Positions 45,867-57,550 of a stretch of DNA of 64,000 nt are shown piece after piece. The DNA is taken from contig JALJCS010000029.1 in assembly GCA_023055355.1 (NCBI GenBank), positions 3,472,001 through 3,536,000 on the forward strand, in the 5' to 3' direction. A program made the translations under genes and the position numbers. Within the stretch, counting starts at the first letter, position 1, and every line of letters starts with the position of its first letter. Source of the stretch: Agelaius tricolor (lineage: Eukaryota; Chordata; Aves; Passeriformes; Icteridae). Below the pieces are notes generated by a model. It made no database searches. It saw only the letters and a program-made list of their open reading frames with translations, and was not told where the DNA came from.

Positions 45867-46244
45867 TGTCACAGACATCTTTTATGAAAAATCCTTTCCT
45901 TAGGATTTTTCCTCCTGAGAAGCTGAGAGGCCTCAGGAACAAAATGTAACCAATGGTTATCTGCTGCTGTGGAATGCAACAGGTGCATCTGGGATTGGGC
46001 TCATGTGGATGTTTCTAATTAATGGCCAATCACAGCCCAGCTGGCTCGGACAGAGAGCTGAGCCACAAGCCTTTGTTATCATTCTTTCCTATTCTATTCT
46101 TAGCCAGCCTTCTGAGGAAATCCTTTCTGCTATTCCTTTTGTATAGTTTTAATATAATATATATCATAAAATAATAAATCAAGCCTTGTGAAACATGGAG
46201 TCAGATCCTCGTCTCTTCCCTCAACCTGAGGGAACACCGTCACA
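45867..46244 (+). mobile_element. Solo LTR, family 1 copy F
   Basis: 378 bp, TGTCACAGACATC to GGAACACCGTCACA. Flanks AAAGCG (45861-45866) and AAAGGG (46245-46250) are a duplication with one change. It carries AATAATAAAT as the signal region. Confidence 0.9.
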
Positions 46245-46526
46245 AAAGGGAAATGATCCCAAGTGATTTGATCAGTGCCTGCTTACCAACACATCCTCTG
46301 AGCATGCCAGGAGCAGAGGCAGCCTCAGCAAAGGGGTGACACACACTGCCCTGGGATCCCAGCCCGGCATGCAGAGGGGATGGGTCCAGTGTCCAGCTGC
46401 TTTCCAGCTCTGGAATGTCTCGCTTCCATCTCCTGAATGAGCAGTTACCTGGCACCTTTTCCTGCTCGACTCTTCTTTGAATTCTGCTAAAAAACCTGGA
46501 GAAGGTGAAAGTCTGGTCCTCTTGCT

Positions 46527-46680
46527 GTCATGGAATCAGTAGGGTTGGAAAATCCCTTCAAGACCGAGTCCAACCGTTCCTCCAGTGCTGCCAACTCGTG
46601 TCCCCAAGTGCCACATCCACATTCCTTTTGAGCACCTCCCAGAATGGAGATTCTGCCACTTCCCTGGGCAAAAGGTGACT
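46527..46680 (-). mobile_element. CR1 LINE fragment, antisense
   Basis: 'catggaatcagtagggttgg', 'accgagtccaaccgttcc' and 'caagtgccacatccacat' in antisense order. Confidence 0.8.
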
Positions 46681-48904
46681 TCCCTGTCACCCCTTGGGAC
46701 ACAGCTCAGTGTGATGACATCTCATCCCCCTGCACTTGGGGATGCACGGGCAGAAAATCTCCAGCTCACGTTTAATTTCCATCAGCCTTTGGTGAATTTG
46801 TAGCTCCCTCCTCTGTCTCTGATCCAAACAGCTGTGCTCGTGGGGGCATGGGAAGGCACAGAAATCTTGAGACAGATGCTCTGACTCGTGCTGCTCTTTA
46901 ATTCTGATGATTTAAATGGAAATTGTGAGTACCTACTGCGGGACGAGCCCGGGCGCTCCGCAGCCGTTGAGTGTTGTGAATTTTACGATCGGAAGCGTTT
47001 GTTTCAGGACTGGATTAGTTTGTTTTCATTTCTCCTCTTGCCTGCTGATCATCCAACTGTCTCATTGTTTGGGTGAGACGCAAAGATGCTCGGAAATAGC
47101 AATAATAATTAAAAATAACAGGCAGCAGAACCAAACCAGCAGTCTGCATCTTGGCTGGTGGCCACTGGAAACAGCTCGGTCAGGAAGCTGCAGGAAAACC
47201 CTCTGTCCTGGAGGTTCTGGGGTGATTTCCATGGACAGCAGCATCCAACCCCTTCTCCAACTCTCCCTGGAGTTCATGTCCTAAGATGTATTTTCTATCT
47301 TCATGGAGTCGCTCAACTCCAGCATCCCACCCTCCGAATCCATCTGGCTTTCTGCCCACAAGATTATGTTATATAAACCACCCCTAAATGCAGTGTCTGG
47401 GAAAGGGCCTTTATGTTTTAATTCTCAAATAGGCAGGGAAAATTGAGTGCTCTGATTGGCATCTGCAATCAGAGCCCCATTCAGCAGGCGCTGTGAAGGG
47501 AGTTGATTGCAGCGAGTGCTGCTCTGACCTTCTGGGGCCTCTGCTGCTGCCTCGGCTTCATTAACAGGATAAATATTTTTCCAGAAACAACATTTCCGAG
47601 CTGCCAGAAGTCATGACAGGCATGGGGACTACTCTGTGGCATGGTTTGTGTCGAGGCAGCTTTTCACAGCTCTGTGGCTGAAGGTTTGGGTGATGCCTGG
47701 GTGTTTTTAGCAGTGTGGCGATGTGGCTGGGGACACCTGGGCTTCTCTCCTGCAGTGCCACCGAGTGGCACATTGTCATCCTCCCTCCTTACATGCTTTC
47801 CTTCCCTCAGCAGCTTTCCTCCCCCCTTTTTTCCATTGAGTTTGTGAGCCAGGCAGAGCAAGAGCAATGGTTTGGGAGGTTTTGCCAAATGGAGTCTTGA
47901 TAAGGCCCCAGTGGTTTGAGATAACAACAGTGCCAGCGATGGTGGTGGGGTGGTGAAGGGCAGCTGGAGATGTGTTCCATGAGCACTCCTGGAGCACATC
48001 AGGGATGTGGATGTGGCTGATAACCTTCAATCCTGTGCTGTGACTGTGCTGCTGTGCCCACACCTTGGTACTGAGTCAAATGCCCCCGAGTGCCAGAGCC
48101 TGGGACTGGGATAACAGCATCTGCAGCATCAGATGAGCCCCTCCGTGAGTTACAGCCTGGTCTCTGCTCCAGGGGCCTCTCAGCATCCTGCAGCCGGTAA
48201 TAGATGTTTTTAATTCTCAGAGAATTATTGAACAAACATCAGGGAAATATGTTTTACAGTCCAGCACTGGCTCTGAGCATCATTAACATTGTTATTGGAG
48301 ACGAGGCGGATGATTTAAGCAGGGGCCTCTGACAAAGACACACACCTGTCCATGAATAAAAGGCTGCAATTTAATACCCTCACTGGTAATTAAGAAGAGG
48401 ATGAGGGTCAAGTGTGATGCCTGTTTCAGAGGTGTCCCCAGACGGGGTGGCAGCAGTGATGCCTCCTTCTCCACTCCTTGGCACGGGGAGCAGCCCTGGC
48501 TGCAAGGAGGGGTCTGTGAGGGCACTGAGTGTGAGGCACCGAGTGCTGGCTGGGCTCTGGGGCTCAGCTCACACGGAGCTGCACTGATGGAAGTGAGCAG
48601 AGGCTGCCAACTCAAAGAGCAGGAGCAGCCATCTCCTATCAGGGCACAGCCATCTGCCCCCCTGGCTGGGCACTGGCAGCCACCAGCATCTGTGGCCCTG
48701 GCTGAGGCAGGAAGGGCTGGCACATCCCTTCATGCCTTGGCAGTGACAGCTTCCCCCTGACTCCCAGCCTGCCCTGATGCCACGGGTTGGGGAGTTCAGT
48801 TTGTTTTGTATTGACCCAAAGCCCCCTGCAGCAGTGAGTTCCTGAGCTCCTGCTCAAGGCATCTCACCAGGGCTTTGCCATCAAACAATACCAGAGTGGC
48901 TGGG
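46681..48904. other. 2.2-kb repeat-poor stretch
   Basis: 46880-47130 is repeat-free and CpG-rich relative to its surroundings ('gcgggacgagcccgggcgct'). 47400-47560 and 48180-48410 are also free of recognised repeats. No exon can be supported. Confidence 0.45.
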
Positions 48905-49057
48905 TTGAGGCTGGCCCATCCCTGGAAGTGCTCAAGGCCAGGCTGGACAGGGCTTGGAGCAACTTGGTGTAGTGGAAATTTTCCCTGCCCATGACAGGTG
49001 GGTAGAAAGAGATGGTCCTTAAGGTCCCTTGCAACCCAAACCATCCTGGGACTCTTA
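48905..49057 (+). mobile_element. CR1 LINE 3' end
   Basis: 'ccctggaagtgctcaaggcc', 'ggagcaacttggtgtagtgg' and 'aacccaaaccatcctggg'. Confidence 0.85.
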
Positions 49058-49904
49058 AAATGATACCAGAGCAATGTCCCTGTGAGCTGGGTTCAGAGGG
49101 AATGATGGAGCAGGGAATTGCATCTTCCCACTGCCTTGTGCATCTTCTCACCTGTGACGCAACCTGGGGCTGTGACTGGGGAAAATTCTGTTTCCATTCT
49201 CCTTCTGCCTTCCCTTGGTCTGTCAGGTTCTCCTGCGCTGCTGGGGCTTGCACAGACTCTGCTGGTGTGTTTGAACCCATCTGTCCTGGGCACAGTGGGC
49301 ACACATCAAGGCATGGTGTGTCCTGCCCTGCTCGGTCCTGCTTGCCTCTGACATCTCTGCCAGCGACTGAAAAGGCTGATGAAAAACCCAGCACTACAAA
49401 CACGATAATCCTTGGAGGGCCTCAACAGCTGAAATCTTGTATTTTGGCTGTCAGCGAGCTCTAGAAATGCTGGTAAACACTGATTTTGCTTCATTTGGAT
49501 GCAGAGATGAGCCTATGGGAGGGTTTGGAGGAGCAGAGCTTGTTTGCATGCATGTTTAAGCGCACAGGCGTAGTCGTACACATGTCAGCGCAGAGTTTGG
49601 TTCACTTCCCTTGCATCCTGCGTAGGCAGCCATGCACGGAAATTACTTCTGCATCAGTCATGATCCTCTGCTAGAATAAAGGACCAGCAGCTGGTGAGCT
49701 CCTACAGCTCCTTGCCTGCCTCCCCTCGGACCAAGCAGCATCTCTTCTCCGCCCACGCACCTCAATTCTTTTTTGGTGTCCTTCTCTCCTGCTTTCCTAC
49801 TGCTTGTGACTCTGGGAGAGAAGGGGGCGATGCAAGTGCTGGATCCATGGTGGGGAGACTCTGGGTTTTGATTAGGAGGGCTCTGTCCTGCTGCTGCAAC
49901 ACTG
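49058..49904. other. Unassigned
   Basis: No feature recognised. Confidence 0.4.
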
Positions 49905-50770
49905 AATCCCAGCAGGGTTTGTATTGGAAGGGACCTTAAAGCTCACCCAGTCCAACCCCCTTGTTGCAGTGCAATTTCCTATTTTACCTATCCCAATCTC
50001 CTCAGGTGTGCCAACCTTTCCCCCTCCCCCTTTTGCCCTCCTGCTGAGAGCTCTCCATCAATCTTAACATTCCAGCAGGCGTCGTGTGGTTGGCAGATGC
50101 CTCTCAGGTCTGGGCTCATTGGCCTGTCCTAGTGTCTATCTCCCTTGAGCCTTCCCCTGCTCACACCTGGTTGGCCCTCACCTGTCCCTTCCGTCCCCCT
50201 GTCCCTGGGGCTTAAAAGGACACGAGACCACGTGGCTGGGGTCTGTCTGGGAGCTGTTACCACGTTCAGAGGTCTACCATGCTGCAATAAAACTCTGGAC
50301 TAAGACTCTACGACAGAACTCGCTTCTTTTCTCTTCACTGCTCCTTGAACCTTTTCCACCAGAGGTAAACTGAGTTCCTACTTTGCCTGGATTTGTTCTG
50401 AGTGCCCAGCTGCAGCACCCAGCTGGCCAAAGGTATCTCTGGGGTGAAAACGCCACAGCTGCCGCCTTTGGTCCAGCAGCGAGGGCCAGAAGAATTAGGA
50501 CCCCCACACCCGGAAACATTCGGGGACTAATATTCAATACCCCCTGCTATGGGCAGGGACACCTTCCACTGTCCCAGGCTGCTCTGAGCCTCCTCCAACC
50601 TGGCCTTGGGCACTGCCAGGGATGGGGCAGCCACAGCTGCTCTGGGCACTCTGTATCAGGGCTTTCCCATCCTCACAAGGAAGAGTTCCCTCCTAACACC
50701 TAATCCAAATCCATCCTCTTTTAGTTTAAAACCATTGCCCCCTGTTCTATCACAACCTGCCTATCACTCA
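49905..50770 (-). mobile_element. CR1 LINE fragment, antisense, split by LTR
   Basis: The left piece (49905-49960, 'ttggaagggaccttaaagct' to 'gtccaaccccc') continues after the LTR as 'cccctgctatgggcagggac' and runs to about 50770 ('gccccctgttctatcacaac'). Confidence 0.85.
49961..50538 (+). mobile_element. Solo LTR, family 8, inside CR1
   Basis: About 575 bp between ACCCCC at 49955-49960 and 50539-50544. The TG...CA termini are probably TGTTGCAGTGC (49962) and ATATTCA (50536). It has 'cttaaaagga' as a TATA-like box at about 50211 and 'gcaataaaactc' as signal at about 50285. The flanks rejoin into CR1. No coding interior. Confidence 0.8.
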
Positions 50771-52424
50771 CTGTTTGCCCATTCTCTTCTCGTGCAAATG
50801 GCTCAAGCGCCCACCTCGCAGCACCCTCAGTTGGGAAGTCTCTAGAAAACTCTTCAGAGCTGCAGTTTTGGGGAAGCAGGTTCCCTGGGGCTCTGTGTGA
50901 GCGCCTCTGATGTTTTCCAGTCTTTTCCACCAGATTGCACCCCCAGGTTGTGGGTTGGGTGTAGGCATCTTGGTGAGGGGCTGAGGAGCCACCCAGCGAG
51001 AGCGGCCGTGGGAGGAGAGGCAGCAGCAGCAGCAGCTCCTCCTGTGCAGCCTCAGAGGATGAGCCTGCTCCCAGATGAGTGCATTGTTATGAATTCCCCA
51101 ACGGTGGGGGAAAACTTTGATCAGAGCTTGCACCTCATTAGACATCAGAGAATTGAGCCGTGAGACACCGATCCATAGGCAGCCAGGCTTCATTAGCTGG
51201 GCTGCTCATGGGACTGCCTGCTTGAGGAACACAGGGAGGCTACAAAATTGACTTTTGTTTTTAATTATGTTTATGAGGACTCAGTGTTCCCCCCCCTTCC
51301 ATATTATTTTGCTCTCAGGTCTCTAGCGAGATCAGCTTTGGGCAGCTGAAATTGGTGCATCTTTTTTCATCAAAGCGAGCCAAAATTTTCCTTTAGTTGA
51401 ATACTGATGTGTGAATCCCTCTGCTGTGCCCTGGGGATCATATTTTGGATCAGGGGCCTCATGGGCCAGGTTTCCATCTCGATCACCACATCCCTTGTTG
51501 TGTATCCATGTTTCTCCTGCGTTGCAGGAACCAAATCCCAACGTGGTGCTTTGATTGAGCCCAAAAAGCCCAAGTTAAACACTGCAGTTCAGGAATGTCA
51601 GGAAGCAGAAATATCAAAAAGAAACATTTCGACATTTTCCAACCAGTCCTTTTCAGAACTCTCTGATAAAAAACCAGCTGGAAAAGGCTGTGGGATGTGT
51701 CAGCTGTGGTTTGGGGTCAAACAAGCAGATTTCAGAGCTGCAGAAATCACTGTGGGACAAATCCAGGCAGGATTTAGCCATTATGGCAGAACCTTTGCAA
51801 TTTGAGGCTGGGTTTAGAGAGTTTTGTGTGAGCTGGGCTGTCTGATTTCCATCCTCTGCCCTGCCCTTGGTTTTTGGGGAGCCTCTGCCTGAACATCCCC
51901 TTCAGCAGAGCGAGGCAGGCATGACAGCCCATCCATAAGGACAATTCCTATGGAACTCCTCATTTGACAGGCATGGAGGACAACAAACATGCCCCTGAAA
52001 AGCCTGATTTGCACCATTCTCCTTCTCAGCTGTGCTCTGAGAAGAGATGTGCCAAAGCACAGAAGCCCCACGTGCTACAGACGGAGCCCACAGCTGAGAG
52101 GATGGAATTACTCACTCACGGACAGCGTTCCAGTCGGGATCACAGCTCAGAGAGAAAATAGAAGCAGGCAAGGTAGTGCTGCTATTGCCTCCAACCTGCT
52201 TGATCCAGACATGGAGAGGAAAAGCAGAGTGCAGAGCAGATGAGAGAGACATTTGCCTCCTTGTGTGCAGGCTGGCAGGAACCAGGGATGGAGGAATTCA
52301 TCCTCGAGTGGAGGGGGGAATAGGAATCCATCCAAGCTGATTAGTGAGAGGTCTCTCAAAGAGACAGGCTGGCTGGATTTAATTCCCTAGTCAGCATTCC
52401 CAGTATATTGATCTCCTCCTAAGT
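50771..52424. other. Unassigned
   Basis: Contains a short (CAG)5 at about 51020 and a C-run at about 51290. 51060-51170 is repeat-free. No gene supported. Confidence 0.4.
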
Positions 52425-52555
52425 AGGAGGGAGGGGGAGCAGAGAGAGGGATGGTGGGGAGCAGGGAGAGGAGAGAAAAATAGGCTGAGGTGGTGAGAGA
52501 GAGAAGGCAGAGGGAGAAAAATAAGGAGTGGAAGAGGAGAGCAGGAACACAGGAA
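52425..52555 (+). repeat. Polypurine tract
   Basis: About 130 bases, almost all A/G, with few interruptions ('gggagggggagcagagagag', 'gagaaaaataaggagtggaa'). Not an obvious tandem repeat. Such tracts can form triplex DNA. Confidence 0.75.
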
Positions 52556-53540
52556 AATGGCAGGGCTGCAGAACCAGCAGTGATGATGCTCCAGCTGTGC
52601 CATCAGCCAGCCCCAGAGCTGCCACAGGAGATGGAGGAGTTGCTGCTGGAAAATGAAGGAATCCAGCTTGGCTGTCCTCTCCTGGATCCTTGTCTGTGCT
52701 GGGGATGCAGCAGACCTCTGTGCCCAAGGAAGGGATGCAGGAGCAGCCCTGAGCTGTCTGGGTGAGGAAGGAGGGTGATCAGGTGCTTTCAGATGTTCCA
52801 GAGCATGGGGCAAAGGCAGGAAACTTCAGCATCTGGTACCTCCTGCACCACCAGGGATGGAGAAGGGAGAGATAAAGTCTTTGCAAGACAGGAACCCCCA
52901 CTTGCAACAAGCAGGAAGCTTTCATTTCTAGCCCCAGCTGGTTGTGAGATATTAGGCATTAAAAGTACATTATTCTGATTGCTGTCTTACTTCTTTTTCC
53001 ACTTTTATTCCTCACTTGGATTCCAGCACGATTTTAGTGTGCAGTCCCTCTAGATCCACAAGTGCCAGGAGCCGGTGCTGTATACCATCCACAGGCTCAG
53101 CCTCCAGCTCTCACACGGGATAATTAAAGCATTAATCTCTTACTCCAGCAGCCTGGAAGACAGCAGCTGCTAAAATAACATGGGAGGACTGCTGCAAAAA
53201 GGAGCTTTGCTTCCAAGAGAGTGGCAGCAGCACCTTTTGAGGTCAGCAAAGCTCCTGGGGCTGGGGAGGGTCCAGGGCAGAGCACAGTTCTGGCCTTTGA
53301 AACTAGAGGCTGCTCTTGAGTCTCAGATCTGCTCCTCCCTAAAAACTTCCAACCACGTATGAGGCAAAATGTTTGAATTTCTTCATATTAGGTTGGGCTT
53401 GGACTGGGTTGGTGGCTCCTTTTCCAAGGAGTTGTTGGATCCTTGGGAAATGCAGCCTTGAGGGAGAGGAAGATCCACAGTGGTGCTACTGGATGAAATC
53501 TCAAAAATTGTTCTCAAAAAATTGTTGGCTTCTTGCTCTG
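52556..53540. other. Unassigned
   Basis: No feature recognised. Confidence 0.4.
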
Positions 53541-53652
53541 GGAATATTGATTATTTTAAATATTTTTGAATACTGAGTTAAATATTTTGAATATTTGAAT
53601 ATTGAATATTTTGAGTATTTGAATTTTGAATATTTGAATTTTGAATACTGAA
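53541..53652 (+). repeat. AT-rich imperfect tandem repeat
   Basis: Repeated 'gaatatttgaat' and 'tgaatattttga' motifs with variable spacing. Confidence 0.75.
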
Positions 53653-55495
53653 TCCCATCTTTGAGGGAGTACTGTTTCTAAATTTTTTGGGGGGTTGTTT
53701 TGTTGTTTTCTCTGGTTTTTTGGGCTCTTGCAAGTACCTGGGCTTAATGTCTGTAGAAAATATTAATTTTTGGGGCAATATTGAGGCTCAGGAGAAGAGG
53801 GATCTGATATCCTGTGTGTGACTCTGTAATAAGGCATGTTTCTTCAGCAGGGCTAAGGAGAAGGTACTGGAGCGTGACTTTATTGAGATTACTGCTCACC
53901 TGTGAGGCTGGGGATGTTTGCTGCCGCTCTCAGAAGAGTGGCAGGGATTGTTTAGTCTTGATTAAATGTGGAACGTTGGCTTCAGAAGCTCCACACCCCC
54001 TTTGGGTACTGAATTCCTTCCCCTGTTCCTTTGGCATCCAGCTGCAAAACATCTGCAGGGTACAAAGGGGAGCTTGGGCTCTGGTGAAGGTGCAGGGCTG
54101 TCCCTTAAATACAACATCCCAGAGGAGCTGCTGCCAGTGATGCCTTGAGATTTCAGCCTTTATATTTTCCAAACCCTGTGCTGCATTAGTGCATAACTCT
54201 AACTCCATATGAAGTGTCAGCTCCTGTCTCCACATCTTGGTCAGACACAACAATTCCTCTGGGCCTGGAACCCAAGGGCACCCAACAGCCTCAGGCCCAG
54301 AAAAGTACAAATAAAAGTGAATTGGGGAGGAGCAAACTGGGGGAATGGGACTTCATTGCCTGAAGCTGTAAGTGGAGGATTAACCCCTGATATTTAATGG
54401 ACCAAACTGATAATTGTGTGAAAAACTTGTGACCCTGCCCATGCTGGGTGCAGCCCCTGGGACGCTCTGACTGCCCAAGGTGTGGCTGGTAAAGGCCTCT
54501 CATAAATCCCCACTTTATTCTCTGAACTCCCTCTGGCGTCTGTTCCAGGAGCCACTCCAAGGCATCACCAGTGCAGATACAGATGAAACTCCTGGCATCT
54601 CCTCTGAGAAAGCCCCCAAACCCTCCCACACACCCTAGGGTTTCCCTTCATGATGTGCCAATGATTTCCACAGCTCCATGAACGCCCTTCAGCCCCATTT
54701 CCACTGGTGCTGTGGCTGACAAGGTGGGTGTGCTCATTTCCTGGTGTGAGGAAGGCAAGGCAGCCTGAAGGAAGCTCCCAAAGAGCCCCCAAACACTGAT
54801 CAGTGGCTGAGCTGGAGCCCCCGAGTGCCACCCATGGGGACCCTGATGGAGGAGCCCAGCCAGGGCATGGAGCTGGGAATGCTGGAGGGGGAAAGGACAG
54901 AGGAGAAGTGTGGCATGGCTGTGAAGTGGGGTAAGTGAAGAGAGGAGGTGGGTTTTGTTGTTTCTGCCTTGTTCAGCTCTCCAGGCCATTGTCCTTCACT
55001 TTTCCATCCTCTGGGGGTAAATCACTGCCTCTCCAGGCTCTGGATTGCTCTGTCAACACCTTCCTCCAGCTGCAGTGCTCTCATGGATGCAGGAATGAGC
55101 GCAAATCCTTGGGAAGTGGTAAAAATTCCTTCCAGAAGAATAGGTCTACACTGCAAAAGGAAAGCAGAATAACCCTCCCAGCTTCATCCAGGAGCCACTT
55201 CAAGCACCCAGCCCCGGGGAATCACGGCCAAGGGCAAGCCCTGCCCCTGGCTGCCCCGAGGAGCCACTGCTCCAGCCTCCCCTCTGCCCTGCCTAGCAGG
55301 GACTGCTGAGGGAAAAATTAACTTTTAATTAAGTAGCCTGTGGGTAGATGGACAAAAACCCTGGGAAGGTGATCTAAGGGTACACTTAGGGCCAGCTCTG
55401 CATGTGCTGCTTTATGGACCTGGACTTCATTGCCCTGAGAGCAGGGAGGTGCATTCCCAGGCAGAGAGAGGTGAGTCTGCAATTTTCAGCTGAGT
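53653..55495. other. Unassigned
   Basis: No repeat family or exon recognised over 1.8 kb. Confidence 0.4.
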
Positions 55496-56163
55496 GAACA
55501 GGTCGGGCAGAGTGTCAGCAAGACCTCCTGTGTTAAGCAGGAGATCTCGTTGTGGAAGACAACTCCTTCGTGAAATAAACACGGGCAGGAGACTTTTCTG
55601 CTTTTTAATGCCTTTATTAAAAGCGATGAGCTCGGGTGGGGAGATCCGATGGGTCCACGCTCACACCACCACGCTCACACCACCTCACACCACCACGCTC
55701 ACACCACCGCTGCTCCCAGGGATGATTTGGAGGAGGAGAAAAAGAGCTGCTGTGTCCACTGATCTGTGGGCAGAGCTGGGGGTTCCATCCTCATGAGGTC
55801 ATCAGACGATTCACTTGGTCTTCTGGTTTAACATTTGAGGTCCTCTGTCTAGCCGGCATCTTTAGGTTAGGATGAGGGGTAAAAAGGGCTTGGCAATACT
55901 GGATTCTGTTCTTCACATCTAGCCATTGCTTTGATTCATCAATTTTGTGTTGGCTCGTTGTTTTAGGGGTTTTTGGCTAGGTTTGGTGAGGGGTCTCTCC
56001 CATTGCATGCTGGATCCGATGTCATTTGCATACAGACTCGATGTCCCCTCCTCTTCACCATCCGGGTGCCTTCCTCCAGGAAGCAGCAGGCTGCCACTCG
56101 ACAAAAGGGGGAATTCTTAACCATCAAGGACAGGTAGTTAACGAAAACGACAGGTGATTACAA
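55496..56163 (-). mobile_element. LTR-like element, antisense, family 9
   Basis: On the minus strand a TTAATAAAGGC signal (+ strand 'gcctttattaaaa' at 55608) is followed by a U5-like region ending near 'gacctgttca'. The + strand right part carries 'gctggatccgatgtcatttg' and ends near 'caggtgattaca'. A tract of 'ccacgctcacac' repeats (55655-55711) lies just upstream of the signal. Termini and duplication are unresolved. Confidence 0.55.
55655..55711 (+). repeat. Short tandem repeat in LTR
   Basis: Three to four imperfect copies of 'ccacgctcacac' with 'caccacctcacac' variants. Confidence 0.75.
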
Positions 56164-56749
56164 CAACAAACAGTCAGAACTCCACCCTGGCAGCAACTGG
56201 CCCAACCTGTGAACTCTGCAACCTTTTTTTAAAAAATTGGCAGCTTTTTCTACTCATAACATTCAGGAGCTCACCTCCTCCTTGCAGCTGGAGGCTCCCA
56301 CCTGTGGCAGCCCTGGTGTGGGGAGGGCAGGGATGTGGTGCTGCCAGTTGACAGTAATGGGATCCACCTGCTTGCACACAGGGCTGCAGGAATAAAAAAT
56401 GCTCCATTGTGCCTCTGGAATAGCTGCAATTAACAAAATCTGAATAGCCAAGGGCTGGATTCATCTCACAGCACGGTGGGAGGCAGCTTGAAATGTACCC
56501 ACAAGCACTGATTGGGGTCTGGAGCTTAATTAGTCCCCGGGAGGCTCCCAGTTAGGATGTGAGATGGATGTGCTGTGGGCTCCAGGCAGGCCTGCCCCAC
56601 ACAGGAGTGTGGTGAGCTGCTGTGAGGAAGGGCTGGGAGCTGCCCTTGGGCTGCTGTCACCCTGCAGCTACAGCAGAGAGGGCACGTGGGCAGTGCCAGA
56701 GCCTCTGCCCTGCTGGGCAAAGCCACCCCCATCCTGCTGCTGCTGGAGT
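56164..56749. other. Unassigned
   Basis: No feature recognised. Confidence 0.4.
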
Positions 56750-56911
56750 CACACAGTGCCAGCAGGCCTTGAGTTGGAAGGAAACTTAAAAACCATCTTG
56801 ACTTAAAAATCATCTTGTTCCAACCCCTGCCTTGGGCAGGGACACCTCCCACTGTCCCAGGCTGCTCCCAGCCCTATCCAACCTGGCCTTGGGCACTGCC
56901 AGGGATCCAGG
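56750..56911 (-). mobile_element. CR1 LINE 3' end, antisense, part of composite
   Basis: 'ttgagttggaaggaaactta', 'ccttgggcagggacacctcc' and 'ggccttgggcactgccaggg'. A 17-base duplication of 'aaaaaccatcttgacttaa' type is visible at 56789-56815. Confidence 0.85.
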
Positions 56912-57044
56912 GGCCAGCAAAAGGTGTTCAGCATCACCTCAGTCCCACTAAAACTTGGTTTCAAAAGTTTGTTCTGCTTCCCATCACAAGCAGAGTGATT
57001 CAAACCTGCAAGACTTCACATTCAGCCCTCTGAGCTTGTCTCAT
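56912..57044 (-). repeat. Spacer shared with 29709-29856 (inverted)
   Basis: 'ccagcaaaaggtgttcagca', 'ctgcttcccatcacaagcag' and 'gagcttgtctcatcttagaa' are the complement of the 29.7-kb spacer. Confidence 0.75.
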
Positions 57045-57550
57045 CTTAGAATCCTCAGATGGGTTGGGCTTGAAGGGATCTTGAAGCTCATCTCATTCCA
57101 AACCTCCCTGCTATGGGCAGGGATGCCTCCCACTGTCCCAGGCTGCTCCCAGCCCTGTCCAGCCTGGCCTTGGACATTCCAGGGATCCAGGGGCAGCTAT
57201 GGGCACCCTCTGCCAGGGCCTGCCCACCCTCACAGGGAACAATTCCCAATTCCCAATATCCCATCCATCCCTGCCCTCTGGCAGTGGGAGCCATTCCCTG
57301 GGTCCTGTCCCTCCATCCCTTGTCCCCAGTCCCTCTCCAGCTCTCCTGGAGCCCCTTCAGGCCCTGGCAGGGGCTCTGAGCTCTCCCTGGAGCCTTCTCC
57401 TCTCCAGGTGAGCACTCCCAGCTCTCCCAGCCTGGCTCCAGAGCAGAGGGGCTCCAGCCCTTGGAGCATCTCTGGACTCTGCTCAGCAGCTCCAGGTCCT
57501 TTGCTGGGACCCCTGAGCTGGACTCAGCTCTGCACAGGGGTAGAATCTGC
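57045..57550 (-). mobile_element. CR1 LINE 3' end, antisense, part of composite
   Basis: The antisense counterpart of 29210-29708 with the same extended block ('ccccttcaggccctggcagg', 'agccttctcctctccaggtg'). The 201-codon + strand frame here is antisense to it. Confidence 0.88.

Noticed and set aside
55596..55796. Small gene with histidine/threonine-rich repeat
   Set aside because: The frame spans the 'ccacgctcacac' repeat inside an LTR-like element.
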